From the NCBI GenBank assembly GCA_947169265.1, contig CAMVPC010000020.1:1-63735 (forward strand): a stretch of 63,735 nucleotides of DNA, in the 5' to 3' direction. The notes under the pieces are model-generated. The model was not told where the DNA came from and did no database searches. It was given only the letters and a program-made list of their open reading frames with translations. This DNA is from an uncultured Prevotellaceae bacterium (GTDB lineage: Bacteria > Bacteroidota > Bacteroidia > Bacteroidales > Muribaculaceae). The position numbers and the translations under genes are program-made. Below, one piece after another: positions 25,219-35,417 of the stretch (its first letter is position 1; the number at the start of each line of letters is the position of its first letter).

Positions 25219-25326
25219 CGGGCCGTTGTGGGGTGTTCGTTTCACACCGCAATCAACCTTAATCTTATCAGCAAAGGGAAAAGATTTATACATTATTAAT
25301 ATTATAACTTAAAAACTTTTAGATTA

Positions 25327-28300
25327 ATGAAAAAACTATTTTTTACGCATGCGACGAGGCTGCTCTTAGCCTTCCTCTGCATCGTCACCGGCTTTAGCCA
25401 TGCCAATGCTGACGTGACAGTGTTTTTGCTTGGCAGTAGCCCCAAAGTGATGGTGACCAGTCATAACGGCACCTGCACCGGGACGGCAAGCGGGACGGCT
25501 TTCTCATCTTACACTGCCACCTATGGCACTGCTTTCACAAAAACAGTGACTGCAAGTGATGGCAAAACTTGGTACTACGAGGTATTCAAAGGCCTCTCTT
25601 CCATTAATATTGTGTTTAATAATGGAAGTTGGAACGGAGGCAATCAAACAGATGATTTGTCGAATATAAGTGGCACCAAGTACTACTACGTCAAGAATGG
25701 CGTTTACCTTGATTTCACTTCACTCAAATCAACTTATTCTTCAGCTATGCCGTCCTATTATTGCTTTGGACAAAACAATAGCAGTTGGAGCAGTTTTTAC
25801 TATTATACATGGAATAGTGAAACACAGGGCGGTTGGCCTGGAAGTGCCGGTTCCAAAGTGGGCACAAACCATGAAAATGGCAAAGACATCTATTTTTGCC
25901 CAATTACTGGCTCTACTGCTCCCGGCAATATCAAATGGAATGGAAACTCAAGCCCGGAAAGTAGCAACCAAACGTTCTCAAATGGTTCTTTTTATTGGGT
26001 AGAGAATAACAATGGTGGCAATTTCGGGTCTTCATGGAACGCATCGTTCACAGCCTGGCCTACTGTTCCCGCCGAGAATACCTACAGCGCAGATATTTAC
26101 GTGTATGCAACCACGGCTCCCACGTTGAGTGGAGTGACGTTCTCACAAGAGAATAACAATAACAGCAACGATAATTACGACAACCTGTTTAAGTGGTACA
26201 AGGGCACCATTAGCAAGACGCAGAGTGCTTGGACCGGCAGCGTGACGCTCACCGCAGGCAGCGCCAGCAAGTCGCTGACTCTAGGTACCGACATCGCTAA
26301 CAACGGCACCTATTACTACTACGCAAATGGTAGCACTTTCACTGCGACCAACGCCAACTATAACCCATACGCGGGCAATACTTTCACCTTCTATGTAAAA
26401 TCATTCACTCAGCCCAAATTGTATTTGTTTTATGCGAAACTGAGTGGCACTGCCGAGCCTAATGGCGCTTGGGGTAGCGACAACACAGCCTCTACCTCTG
26501 ATGTGAACAACGGGGAGGCTGACTGGTACAAAGTCACGGCCACGGGCTATCCAACAATGAAAGCTATTGTACATGGTACAGACCAACAAGATGTATCATA
26601 TAACAACAGTACCACATTGACCCCGGGCACTTATTACATCGTTTACGACTATACTAATAATTCAGTGTCTAGCGTCACGACTACGCCTCCTGCCGCCGCC
26701 GAGCCTACGGTGAAGATTGCCGGTTCGTGGGACGAGTGGGCAAACCAGATTACGATGACCAAGCAGAGTGCCGGTATTTATACGGCCACGGTCAGCAATG
26801 TGCCCAATAACGCTACTTTCAAGTTTATCTATAACAATAATGAGGGTAGCGGTGACAAGTGGTACGGCGCTGCGGCCGGCACTACTGTCACAGCCAATAA
26901 CACGCAGTATGACTTCTTGTTCGACAACGCCGCAAGCAACCTGGGTGAGAATATCACGATTAAAGGTACGGGCAACATTACGTTTACGGTGAACTTCAAT
27001 ACGAAGAAGTTCAGCGTGACGGGTCTTGTGGCTCCCACTACCTATACTTATAATGTGTATGTGCGTAACACGGGCAATGATGTGGCTCCTACGCTCTATG
27101 CTTTCGATGGCGCTGATTATACACCTGCGGGTATCAATACTTGGAATGATAGCCAGATTGGTGTGAGCGGTACCGAGGTGACGAATGTCAACGCGCTGGG
27201 TAAGAAGTGGTATCACTTCACTGTCACCAGCACCACGAGCAGCCTTAAGGTGATTGCCGTGGCCGGCTCGGGTCACCAAACCGAGAATATCACGCTTCCC
27301 AGCCAGGGTACTTACTACATTGCCTTCGATGGCTCGAAGGATGGTACCAGCGGAGCCGGTATCACGGCCAATGTGATGACCACGGCTCCCGAGGCCGGGC
27401 TTTACCTCGCCGGCGCATTCGGTGGCAGCACTGAATGGACGCAAACGGCCATGACGCTCTCAGACGGTTCTTACACCGTGACCAAGAACGCCGTCAACAC
27501 CGGCGACGAGTTCCAGTTTGTCATGAAGGATGGTGTTGACGAGGTGTGGTATGGCGGTGTGTCGAACGATTACTATGGCGTGCACCCCGACCTGTGCACC
27601 GGCATCACGCTCACCGACGGAACCAACGGCAATCGTGCCAACTTCCGCGTGACCGACGGCTATGGTAACCTCACCTTCACCGTGCCCGCCAGCCTGGCCA
27701 CGATGACCATTACCGGCTGGAACGAGACGAGCAACACGTTCACCATCTATGTGCGCGCTTCGTGGGCTCCTTATGCACACGTGTACTACACCCGTGGAGG
27801 CAACGACTATGTCGTGAACGAAGGCTTCGCCACAAGCAAGGTCGCGCTGAGCACCACCGAGACGCTTGTCGACGGCAAGAGCTGGTATAAGCTCACCGTG
27901 ACGGCTCCTACGCCCAGCATCAGCGTCATCTTCACCGATGGCCAACAGCAATCGCCCACCATTACCCAGTCGAACCTCACCGAGTACTATGTGTACAACT
28001 ATGAGGACAATAACAACACGCAGGCCAATGTCGCCAACAACGACTACCGCCTGGGCGTTGTGCCGATGATTGGTAAGGACCTCTACCTGATTGGTAAGGC
28101 CAACGGTCACGGCTGGGCCCCCAACAACGGTATCAAGATGACCCGCAACGGTCATGTCTACACCCTGGAGAACGTGCAGCTCACCAAGGCCAGCGACCAG
28201 GACGGCTTCGCCTTTGCCAGCGTGCTGGCCGAGAGCACTGCCACAGAGAACTGGGACGCCGTGGTGAACCCGCTGCGCCTCATGTCACACCTCGAGCATG

Positions 28301-30768
28301 GCGAGGCCATCGGCGAGAGCGGCCTGGGAACCAAGCACTCCATCGAGCGCTACCACGCCGACCACCGCAACTGGCGTATGGACCTCAACGGCCGCTTCAA
28401 TATCACCGTGGACCTCGACAACGAGTATGTGATTATTGAACGCGCCAACGAGCCGCTCTACATGATGGGTACCTATTATTATAATGGTAAGCAATACAGC
28501 TTCGCCCCCAATGACGCCGCCGAGATGCAAACCACCGACGGTAAGGTCTACACCCTGAGCGGCGTGACGCTTGACTATACCGTCGACGGCAACGACGTGA
28601 AGCACGGCAACACCTTCCAGTTCATCAAGGCGCTCACCGAGACCAACGACGACGGCGCTTACACCTACCTGCGCGAGAACCACCTGCGCATGGGTGCCAA
28701 CGGTGCCACGAAGATTATCGAAGACAAGGATATCAATGTGGAACTCCCCGCCGCCACGTTCGACCAGACCGAGTACTATGACTACGAGATGAACACGCGC
28801 GGCAAGTTCATGGTGATCGTCAACCTCACCGACGCCGCTCATCCCACCGTGCTGCTCCGCCCCATGGCAACCGGTACCAACGAGATGACCATCCACCTCG
28901 AGAAGACCGCCAACGTGGAGAACCCCACGCTCATCGCCTGGGATAAGCTCAAGACCGACCCGTCGAACGCCGACTTCGCTACCGCCGAAGGTAACTTCAA
29001 TCACGAGGACAAGGTCGTCTACGCCGGCGAAATCACCACGCCCGACGGACGCAGCTGGTTCACCTGGACGGTGAAGAACGCTATCGCCGACTTCTACTTC
29101 ACGCGCACCAACGGTAGCGTCAAGCAGAGCGAGACGCTGTGGCGCCGCGCCGGTAACGTGTACTACACGTGGCCCAGCCTCAACGACGACGACACCGAGG
29201 ACGAGACCCGCGAATATACCTATGTGGCCGCCAGCGGTGTGCCCGACTGCGCGCAGATGCTCGAAGACCACTACTATGTGTACTTCATCAACACGCCCGG
29301 TTGGGACAACGTGTTCTGCCACGCATGGAATGACAATGGCGCGATGTTGCCCAAGAGCGACGACGCGAACTACGCTCACCACAACGACTATCCCGGTGTG
29401 ATTTGCGAGCTCGTGGGTTACGATAGCGAAGGCTACGAGGTGTATCGCTTCGACTTCACCGAGTACTTTGGCGGCAACAACAACTTCACGGTGCCCACCG
29501 GCGTGATCTTCAACAACGGCTGCGACACCAAGGGCGACGCCATCGTGCGTGACTACTCGACCAACCCGCCCACAGAGCGCGATGGCCTCAACAAGGAGCA
29601 GAGCGGCGACTTCGTGTACGACAACGGCGCCGTGTATGACTATCTGGGCATGCTCGTGACGGGCAACTCGCTGGGTAACCTCATCGTGAACGGTATCGTG
29701 GAAGGTCCCGAATACTCGATTGACTGCGAGCTCGAAGCCGTTTACTTCGACGAGGACGCCGAGGAGACCATTACTGTCGATGGCGCTACCCACACCGTTT
29801 ACGGCGCGCTCTACTGCAAGGACAAGGACGACTTCTTCAGCACCCAGTATGTGGAGAAGAGCCAAATCAAGAGCAACGAAATCGACTACATGATGACCAA
29901 GACCAACCTCATGGAAGGTCACTCGCGTTACGATCAAAGTAACTGGATTAAGCTCACGCTCTCGACCCGTTACTTCACCGACCACAACAACGGTGTGGAA
30001 ATGACCAAGGACCAGCAACTCGCGCTGTTGCGCCAGTACAAGGACAAGGTGCTTCCCGCCAGCTCGGTCAAGGGTCAGCTCATGAACAACATCAATCCCA
30101 AGATGCACGTCGTTGACCTGCCCGCTATCGCCGACTGCAAGGCCGGTACTTACTCGAGCGCTCCCAACGTGATGGTGACCGCCAACTTTGTGGGTACCCA
30201 GGATTGCAAGGAGAGCGCCTACGGCCACGACGGCAAGAACCGCTACTTCTTCGTCACTCCCAAGCCTTACGAGTATGTCCACATCACTTGGGCAGTGTAT
30301 GATGCCGCTGCCGACGCCTTCTTCGTGCCTTCGCGCGAGTTCATCTCGAACCAATATGTCAGCTCGTGGTACAACGAAGGTGACCTCGACGGCTACTTCA
30401 AGGTGGCATGGGATATGCTCGAGCAAACGGCTACGCCCAACGACGGCGATGTCTATCAGTTCGACGCTATTGTCACGCTCAACGAGGAAACTTACGCCGG
30501 TAACACCGGCGCCGGCGCTCCGCGTCGCGCAGTGGCTCATAAGGGCGCAGCCGCTAACGCTTACGACTACATCGTTAAGCCGCTCAACATCAGCGGCACC
30601 GGCGCTGTGATTACGGCTGTGAACGATGTGAACGCCGAGAAGGCTGTTACCCGCGTGCGTTACTACAACGTGGCCGGCGTCGAGAGCGACCAGCCCTTCG
30701 ACGGCGTGAACATCATCGTCACCGAGTATAACGACGGAACTAAGACGACGAGCAAGCAACTGCGCTAA
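25327..30768 (+). CDS. Giant secreted protein with starch-binding (CBM26/SusE-like) modules
   Basis: An 1813-residue exported protein with a signal peptide (about 1-28, ending SHANA) and no lipobox. It is a string of carbohydrate-binding-like beta modules. CBM26-type features are WNSETQGGWPG near 175 and HVYYTRGGNDYVV near 820, and the segment YFINTPGWDNVFCHAW near 1320 has an NNG strand further on. CBM20/48 or SusE-like units are AGSWDEWANQITMTK near 463 and GAFGGSTEWTQTAMTL near 697, with IGKANGHGWAPNNG near 918. No glycosidase motif is recognised. The C terminus (RVRYYNVAGVESDQPFDG ... DGTKTTSKQLR) resembles a T9SS-type sorting tail. The first 500 residues are richer in N, S, T and Y and more AT-rich than the rest, perhaps a later addition. 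The role inferred is glycan capture at the cell surface. Confidence 0.8.
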   Translation: MKKLFFTHATRLLLAFLCIVTGFSHANADVTVFLLGSSPKVMVTSHNGTCTGTASGTAFSSYTATYGTAFTKTVTASDGKTWYYEVFKGLSSINIVFNNGSWNGGNQTDDLSNISGTKYYYVKNGVYLDFTSLKSTYSSAMPSYYCFGQNNSSWSSFYYYTWNSETQGGWPGSAGSKVGTNHENGKDIYFCPITGSTAPGNIKWNGNSSPESSNQTFSNGSFYWVENNNGGNFGSSWNASFTAWPTVPAENTYSADIYVYATTAPTLSGVTFSQENNNNSNDNYDNLFKWYKGTISKTQSAWTGSVTLTAGSASKSLTLGTDIANNGTYYYYANGSTFTATNANYNPYAGNTFTFYVKSFTQPKLYLFYAKLSGTAEPNGAWGSDNTASTSDVNNGEADWYKVTATGYPTMKAIVHGTDQQDVSYNNSTTLTPGTYYIVYDYTNNSVSSVTTTPPAAAEPTVKIAGSWDEWANQITMTKQSAGIYTATVSNVPNNATFKFIYNNNEGSGDKWYGAAAGTTVTANNTQYDFLFDNAASNLGENITIKGTGNITFTVNFNTKKFSVTGLVAPTTYTYNVYVRNTGNDVAPTLYAFDGADYTPAGINTWNDSQIGVSGTEVTNVNALGKKWYHFTVTSTTSSLKVIAVAGSGHQTENITLPSQGTYYIAFDGSKDGTSGAGITANVMTTAPEAGLYLAGAFGGSTEWTQTAMTLSDGSYTVTKNAVNTGDEFQFVMKDGVDEVWYGGVSNDYYGVHPDLCTGITLTDGTNGNRANFRVTDGYGNLTFTVPASLATMTITGWNETSNTFTIYVRASWAPYAHVYYTRGGNDYVVNEGFATSKVALSTTETLVDGKSWYKLTVTAPTPSISVIFTDGQQQSPTITQSNLTEYYVYNYEDNNNTQANVANNDYRLGVVPMIGKDLYLIGKANGHGWAPNNGIKMTRNGHVYTLENVQLTKASDQDGFAFASVLAESTATENWDAVVNPLRLMSHLEHGEAIGESGLGTKHSIERYHADHRNWRMDLNGRFNITVDLDNEYVIIERANEPLYMMGTYYYNGKQYSFAPNDAAEMQTTDGKVYTLSGVTLDYTVDGNDVKHGNTFQFIKALTETNDDGAYTYLRENHLRMGANGATKIIEDKDINVELPAATFDQTEYYDYEMNTRGKFMVIVNLTDAAHPTVLLRPMATGTNEMTIHLEKTANVENPTLIAWDKLKTDPSNADFATAEGNFNHEDKVVYAGEITTPDGRSWFTWTVKNAIADFYFTRTNGSVKQSETLWRRAGNVYYTWPSLNDDDTEDETREYTYVAASGVPDCAQMLEDHYYVYFINTPGWDNVFCHAWNDNGAMLPKSDDANYAHHNDYPGVICELVGYDSEGYEVYRFDFTEYFGGNNNFTVPTGVIFNNGCDTKGDAIVRDYSTNPPTERDGLNKEQSGDFVYDNGAVYDYLGMLVTGNSLGNLIVNGIVEGPEYSIDCELEAVYFDEDAEETITVDGATHTVYGALYCKDKDDFFSTQYVEKSQIKSNEIDYMMTKTNLMEGHSRYDQSNWIKLTLSTRYFTDHNNGVEMTKDQQLALLRQYKDKVLPASSVKGQLMNNINPKMHVVDLPAIADCKAGTYSSAPNVMVTANFVGTQDCKESAYGHDGKNRYFFVTPKPYEYVHITWAVYDAAADAFFVPSREFISNQYVSSWYNEGDLDGYFKVAWDMLEQTATPNDGDVYQFDAIVTLNEETYAGNTGAGAPRRAVAHKGAAANAYDYIVKPLNISGTGAVITAVNDVNAEKAVTRVRYYNVAGVESDQPFDGVNIIVTEYNDGTKTTSKQLR

Positions 30769-30790
30769 TCGTCATCCACGCTCATAATAA

Positions 30791-30830
30791 TGAGGCCGCG
30801 ACCCCCGCACCGGGTGCCGCGGCCTCACTT
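30791..30830 (+). terminator. Terminator of the giant gene
   Basis: TGAGGCCGCG (30791-30800) pairs perfectly with CGCGGCCTCA (30818-30827), followed by CTTTA. The stem is strong but the T-tract short. Confidence 0.65.
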
Positions 30831-30863
30831 TACGCTCAAAGCACGAGGCTCGCAGCTCAAAAA

Positions 30864-30895
30864 GTTGCTCATGTGGCGAGGAATTGCTACTTTTG
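30864..30895 (+). promoter_or_regulatory. Promoter of rfbC
   Basis: GTTG (30864-30867), a 20-nt spacer and TACTTTTG (30888-30895). The -7 box is perfect and the -33 box has one mismatch. It ends 17 nt before the rfbC ATG and confirms that start. Confidence 0.7.
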
Positions 30896-30912
30896 TGGAA
30901 AATTTTGTAACG

Positions 30913-31458
30913 ATGAAATTTATTGAACAAGCTATCAAGGGCGTGTGGCTCGTCGAGCCGGTAAGGCATGGCGACGCGCGCGGTTATTTTAGTGAGACAT
31001 TCAAACTCGAGGAGTTTCGCTCCCATGTGGGGTCGGTGGAATTTATACAAGACAATGAGTCGTTCTCGACGCGCGGCGTGTTGCGCGGCCTCCATTTCCA
31101 GGCCGGCGAGTGGAGCCAAGCCAAGCTCGTGAGGGTGTCGCAGGGACGCGTGCTCGACGTGGCCGTGGACCTGCGCGGCGGCAGCCCCACCTTCGGGCAC
31201 CACGTGGCCGTTGAACTGAGCGCCGACAATGGTTACCAACTGTTCATTCCGCGCGGTTTCGCTCACGGTTTCGCCGTGCTGAGCGATGTGGCCCAGTTCC
31301 AGTATAAGGTCGATAATGTGTATGCCCCGCAAGCTGAGTGTACGCTGCGTTTTGACGACCCGCAGCTGGCCATCGACTGGCGCCTGAAGCCCGATGAGAT
31401 GCTCCTCAGCCCCAAGGATAGGGTGGGGAAGGCGTTAAAAGATATTAAACCTTTCTAA
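30913..31458 (+). CDS. rfbC: dTDP-4-dehydrorhamnose 3,5-epimerase
   Basis: Epimerises dTDP-4-keto-6-deoxyglucose at C3 and C5 on the way to dTDP-L-rhamnose. The 181-residue cupin has the family's conserved residues: H61 in LRGLHFQ, K71 and D82 in VLDVAVDLR, FIPRGFAHGF and Y131 in QFQYKVD. The upstream in-frame extension to 30790 crosses the promoter and is rejected. rfbA, rfbB and rfbD are not nearby, so this copy is solitary. It lies between the surface-protein gene and the ribosomal operon and ends at its own terminator. Confidence 0.95.
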   Translation: MKFIEQAIKGVWLVEPVRHGDARGYFSETFKLEEFRSHVGSVEFIQDNESFSTRGVLRGLHFQAGEWSQAKLVRVSQGRVLDVAVDLRGGSPTFGHHVAVELSADNGYQLFIPRGFAHGFAVLSDVAQFQYKVDNVYAPQAECTLRFDDPQLAIDWRLKPDEMLLSPKDRVGKALKDIKPF

Positions 31459-31526
31459 AATTAACAAAATTTAATAATTTATCAAACTACTTGAAAGATA
31501 CATAGTTATCTTATTATATAAAGGTG

Positions 31527-31551
31527 AAAAGGGAGCTTCGGCCCCCTTTTT
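31527..31551 (+). terminator. Terminator of rfbC
   Basis: AAAAGGG-A-GC, a TTCG tetraloop, then GC-C-CCCTTTTT: a ten-position stem with one A-C mismatch and a T5 tail. Confidence 0.8.
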
Positions 31552-31574
31552 CAATGGTTTTGGGCTTAAAAACA

Positions 31575-31606
31575 TTTGGTGGTTAGATAATTAGTGCGTA
31601 CCTTTG
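31575..31606 (+). promoter_or_regulatory. Main promoter of the ribosomal superoperon
   Basis: TTTG (31575-31578), a 20-nt spacer and TACCTTTG (31599-31606), both perfect. The leader to rpsL is about 135 nt and GC-rich in its first part, A-rich before the ATG. Confidence 0.85.
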
Positions 31607-31747
31607 CAACGCTTTTTGCCCGAGCGGCGGCTGCCACGAGCTAAACAGTTGGTTTTGTGGTGGTTGAAAGTGCGGGGCAAAAACGCGCAAGAAAACTGAA
31701 ACATTCATTATCAACAAAATTAATTAAAAACGTAAAACAGAACTAAG

Positions 31748-32131
31748 ATGCCTACAATTTCGCAATTAGTAAGAAAAGGCCGCACTAAGCTGGAAAGCAC
31801 CAGCAAGTCGCCCGCTCTCGACGCCTGCCCGCAACGCCGCGGCGTGTGCGTCCGCGTTTACACCACCACGCCCAAGAAGCCTAACTCGGCAATGCGCAAG
31901 GTGGCACGTGTACGCCTCACCAACGGTAAGGAAGTGAACTCCTACATCCCCGGCGAGGGACACAACCTGCAAGAGCACAGCATCGTGATGGTGCGCGGCG
32001 GACGTGTCAAGGACCTTCCCGGTGTGCGTTACCACATCATTCGCGGTACGCTCGATACCGCCGGCGTGGCCGGACGTACGCAGCGCCGCTCGAAGTACGG
32101 TGCCAAGCGCCCCAAGGCCGCCAAGAAATAA
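31748..32131 (+). CDS. rpsL: 30S ribosomal protein uS12
   Basis: A 127-residue decoding-centre protein with [19 protein letters not shown] and [18 protein letters not shown]43 and K88, the positions usually altered in streptomycin resistance, are both wild type here. First gene of the superoperon; preceded by an A-rich leader rather than a Shine-Dalgarno. It is not preceded by rpoC within the window. Confidence 0.98.
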   Translation: MPTISQLVRKGRTKLESTSKSPALDACPQRRGVCVRVYTTTPKKPNSAMRKVARVRLTNGKEVNSYIPGEGHNLQEHSIVMVRGGRVKDLPGVRYHIIRGTLDTAGVAGRTQRRSKYGAKRPKAAKK

Positions 32132-32316
32132 ACCGGCCGGCGTAGCGACCCCTTACTAACAAACAAATCAAAACTTAACAAAATCAAAAAAAGTCAAACT
32201 TAGTTTTTAGTTTTATTGGAAGACGTAGAACGGTTGAGTAAACAACGGCAGAGGCCCGCGTTGAAGAACAAAGAAGCAACAACCAAGCAGACTTAAAACT
32301 GAAATTTATTGAAACA
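32132..32316 (+). other. 185-nt rpsL-rpsG intercistronic region
   Basis: Unusually long for this operon. It is A-rich with runs such as AAAATCAAAAAAAG and no ORF. E. coli S7 autoregulates at the equivalent position; no matching fold is evident by eye. Confidence 0.4.
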
Positions 32317-32793
32317 ATGAGAAAGGCAAAGCCAAAGAAAAGGATTATCCTTCCCGACCCCGTGTACGGCGACGTGCGCGTCTCGAAGTTCGTCAACCAC
32401 CTTATGTATGACGGCAAGAAGAACACCTCCTACCGCATCTTCTACAGCGCACTCGACCTGGTGGGCAACAAGATGAAGAGCGAGGAGAAAACGCCCCTCG
32501 AAATCTGGAAGGCCGCTCTCGAGAAGATTACGCCCCAAGTCGAGGTCAAGTCGAAGCGCATCGGTGGCGCCACTTTCCAGGTGCCTACCGAGATTCGCCC
32601 CGACCGCAAAGAGTCCATCTCGATGAAGAACATGATTCTCTACGCCCGCAAGCGCGGCGGCAAGACCATGGCCGACAAGCTGGCAGCCGAGATTATGGAC
32701 GCCTATAACGAGCAGGGTGGCGCGTTCAAGCGCAAGGAAGACATGCACCGCATGGCCGAGGCTAACCGCGCATTCGCTCACTTCAGGTTCTAA
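32317..32793 (+). CDS. rpsG: 30S ribosomal protein uS7
   Basis: A 158-residue primary binder of the 16S 3' domain. It is recognised by [34 protein letters not shown] and the C-terminal [20 protein letters not shown]. Full length for the family. Confidence 0.98.
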   Translation: MRKAKPKKRIILPDPVYGDVRVSKFVNHLMYDGKKNTSYRIFYSALDLVGNKMKSEEKTPLEIWKAALEKITPQVEVKSKRIGGATFQVPTEIRPDRKESISMKNMILYARKRGGKTMADKLAAEIMDAYNEQGGAFKRKEDMHRMAEANRAFAHFRF

Positions 32794-32875
32794 TCAACAA
32801 TAAGGAGGCTAATTAAGTAACCACGATATTCCCCCGCGGCCCGCGGGTGGCGGCAAGGAAATCCAAACGAACGAA

Positions 32876-34996
32876 ATGGCTACCGAACGACAACTGAAAT
32901 ATACTCGCAATATCGGCATCATGGCTCACATCGACGCCGGTAAAACGACGACTTCAGAACGAATTCTCTACTACACCGGCTTGACCCACAAGATAGGTGA
33001 GGTGCACGACGGTGCGGCCACCATGGACTGGATGGTGCAGGAGCAGGAACGAGGGATTACCATCACCTCGGCTGCCACTACGGCCTTCTGGAACTATGGC
33101 GGTGATAAATATAAAATCAACCTTATCGACACCCCGGGACACGTCGACTTTACCGTCGAGGTGGAGCGCTCGCTGCGCGTGCTTGACGGGGCCATCGCCA
33201 CGTTCTGTGCCGTGGGAGGCGTGGAGCCTCAAAGCGAAACGGTGTGGCGCCAGGCCGACAAGTACAGCGTGCCCCGCATCGCCTATGTCAACAAGATGGA
33301 CCGCGCCGGCGCCAACTACCTCGAGGTGGCGCGCCAAATGCGCGACATCCTGGGCGCCAACCCCTGCCCGGTGGAATTGCCCATCGGCGCCGAGGAGCAC
33401 TTCAAGGGCGTGGTGGACCTGGTGACGATGAAGGCGCTTTACTGGCACGACGAGACGCTGGGAGCTGAGTATGAGGTGGCCGAGATTCCGGCCGACATGC
33501 TCGACGAGTGCCGTGAGTGGCGCGACAAGATGCTCGAGGCTATTGCCGAGCACGACGACGACCTCATGGCTAAGTATTTCGACGACCCGTCGACCATCAC
33601 CGAGGACGAGATTCGTCGCGGCCTGCGCAAGGCTACGCTGAGCATGGCCATCGTGCCCATGCTGTGCGGCAGCTCGTTCAAGAACAAAGGCGTGCAGCCA
33701 CTGCTCGATGCCGTGTGCGCTTATCTGCCCAGCCCCGAGGACGCGGGCGAGGTGGAAGGCCGCGTGCCGGGCACCGAGACGGCTGTGGTGCGTCACGCCC
33801 GCGAGGATGAGCCGCTGTGCGCGCTCGTGTTCAAGATTGCCACCGACCCCTATGTGGGACGTCTCGTGTTCTTCCGCGTTTACAGCGGTAAGATGGAGGC
33901 CGGCAGCTATGTGTTCAACGCCCGCTCGGGAAAGAAGGAGCGCATCTCGCGCCTGTTCCAAATGCACAGCAACCACCAGAACCCCATGGAGGTGATTGGT
34001 TGCGGCGACATCGGTGCCGGTGTGGGCTTCAAAGACGTGCGCACGGGCGACACCCTGTGCAGCGAGCAACACCCCATGGTCCTCGAGGCTATGGACTTCC
34101 CCGAGCCCGTGCTGGGTATCGCCGTGGAGCCGAAGACGCAAAACGACCTCGACCGCTTGGGCGTGGGCTTGCAGAAGCTCGCCGAGGAGGACCCCACCTT
34201 CCAGGTGGAGACCAACGAGGAGACCGGCCAGACGATTATCCGCGGTATGGGCGAGTTGCACCTCGATATCATCCTGGACCGCCTTCGCCGCGAGTTCAAG
34301 GTGGAGTGCAACCAGGGCCGTCCGCAGGTGACCTACAAGGAGGCCATCACGGCACCCGTCGAGCTGCGAGAGGTGTTCAAGAAGCAAACCGGCGGCCGCG
34401 GCAAGTTTGCCGACATCATCTGCCGCGTGGAGCCTGTCGACGACGACTTCGAGGGTAACCTCGAGTTTGTCGACGAGGTGAAGGGCGGCGATATCCCCAA
34501 GGAGTATATCCCGGCCATCCAAAAGGGCTTCACCACGGCTATGCGCAACGGCGTGCTCGCCGGTTATCCCGTGGAACGCCTCAAGGTGACGGTGCTCGAC
34601 GGCTCCTACCACCCTGTCGACAGCGACCAGCTCTCGTTCGAGATTTGCGCCATCCAAGCCTTTAAGCGCGCCTGCGCCCAGGCAAAGCCTGTGCTGCTGG
34701 AGCCCATCATGAAGGTGGAGGTGGTGACTCCCGAGGAGAACATGGGCGACGTGATTGGCGACCTGAACAAGCGTCGCGGACAGGTGCTGGGCATGGAAAC
34801 GAGCCGCAGTGGCGCCCGCATCGTCAAGGCAACGGCCCCGCTGGCCGAGATGTTTGGTTACGTGACGTCGTTGCGCACCATCACCAGCGGCCGCGCCACG
34901 AGCACAATGTCGTTCTCCCACTATGCCGAGGTGGCCCGCTCGATAGCCGAGAAGGTGCTTGCCGAGGTGCAGGGACGAGTTGATTTGTTGAAATAA
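32876..34996 (+). CDS. fusA: Elongation factor G
   Basis: A 706-residue translocation GTPase. G1 AHIDAGKTT (17-25), the switch I region RGITITSA, G3 DTPGHVDF and G4 NKMDRAG are intact. Domain IV and V blocks include [13 protein letters not shown] sequence, [13 protein letters not shown] and [22 protein letters not shown] segments with normal spacing. Length and position between rpsG and rpsJ mark it as the housekeeping copy. An AAGGAGG at 32812 lies too far (57 nt) to act as its Shine-Dalgarno. Confidence 0.98.
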   Translation: MATERQLKYTRNIGIMAHIDAGKTTTSERILYYTGLTHKIGEVHDGAATMDWMVQEQERGITITSAATTAFWNYGGDKYKINLIDTPGHVDFTVEVERSLRVLDGAIATFCAVGGVEPQSETVWRQADKYSVPRIAYVNKMDRAGANYLEVARQMRDILGANPCPVELPIGAEEHFKGVVDLVTMKALYWHDETLGAEYEVAEIPADMLDECREWRDKMLEAIAEHDDDLMAKYFDDPSTITEDEIRRGLRKATLSMAIVPMLCGSSFKNKGVQPLLDAVCAYLPSPEDAGEVEGRVPGTETAVVRHAREDEPLCALVFKIATDPYVGRLVFFRVYSGKMEAGSYVFNARSGKKERISRLFQMHSNHQNPMEVIGCGDIGAGVGFKDVRTGDTLCSEQHPMVLEAMDFPEPVLGIAVEPKTQNDLDRLGVGLQKLAEEDPTFQVETNEETGQTIIRGMGELHLDIILDRLRREFKVECNQGRPQVTYKEAITAPVELREVFKKQTGGRGKFADIICRVEPVDDDFEGNLEFVDEVKGGDIPKEYIPAIQKGFTTAMRNGVLAGYPVERLKVTVLDGSYHPVDSDQLSFEICAIQAFKRACAQAKPVLLEPIMKVEVVTPEENMGDVIGDLNKRRGQVLGMETSRSGARIVKATAPLAEMFGYVTSLRTITSGRATSTMSFSHYAEVARSIAEKVLAEVQGRVDLLK

Positions 34997-35020
34997 CAAA
35001 ATTGTTTTATAATTAATAAT

Positions 35021-35326
35021 ATGAGCCAAAAAATCAGAATTAAGTTGAAATCTTACGATCACAACTTGGTCGACAAGTCGGCCGAGAAAATCGTGAGGAC
35101 TGTCAAGACGACAGGCGCCGTGGTGAGCGGTCCTATCCCCCTGCCCACCCACAAGCGCATCTTCACCGTGAACCGCTCCACGTTCGTCAACAAGAAGAGC
35201 CGCGAGCAATTCCAACTGTGCGCCTACAAGCGCCTCATCGACATCTACAGCTCGACGGCCAAGACTGTCGACGCCTTGATGAAGCTTGAGCTGCCCAGCG
35301 GCGTGGAAGTGGAAATCAAGGTGTGA
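35021..35326 (+). CDS. rpsJ: 30S ribosomal protein uS10
   Basis: A 101-residue protein with [20 protein letters not shown] at the start and [17 protein letters not shown] in the loop that also binds NusB in transcription antitermination. Lies 24 nt after fusA. In this phylum fusA runs directly into the S10 cluster, with no tuf between. Confidence 0.98.
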   Translation: MSQKIRIKLKSYDHNLVDKSAEKIVRTVKTTGAVVSGPIPLPTHKRIFTVNRSTFVNKKSREQFQLCAYKRLIDIYSSTAKTVDALMKLELPSGVEVEIKV

Positions 35327-35417
35327 TAACGCCCGTGACACGACTACACGATTTTAGTGACAAGTAAGAAAAAGAGACAATCAACAGTTTTTTAAAAACA
35401 AAAATTTTTTAAGAGAA

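Larger units (their letters stand above)
24829..25326. other. Intergenic region with REP pair and promoter
   Basis: Between the Y1 transposase and the starch-binding-like gene. It holds the two REP-like palindromes and basic-residue-rich spurious frames. Nearer the downstream gene, the -7 element at 25211 is followed by an A/T-rich leader of about 100 nt. No protein gene is seen. Confidence 0.6.

Noticed and set aside
28285-30759. 824-codon minus-strand frame opposite the starch-binding-like gene
   Set aside because: Low-complexity V/H/G/L-rich antisense frame; the plus strand has signal peptide, modules and tail.
32812-32818. AAGGAGG before fusA as a ribosome binding site
   Set aside because: 57 nt from the fusA ATG with no start codon at proper spacing; not usable as a Shine-Dalgarno.
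32954-35341. 795-codon minus-strand frame opposite fusA and rpsJ
   Set aside because: Antisense to highly conserved genes; a by-product of GC-rich third positions.
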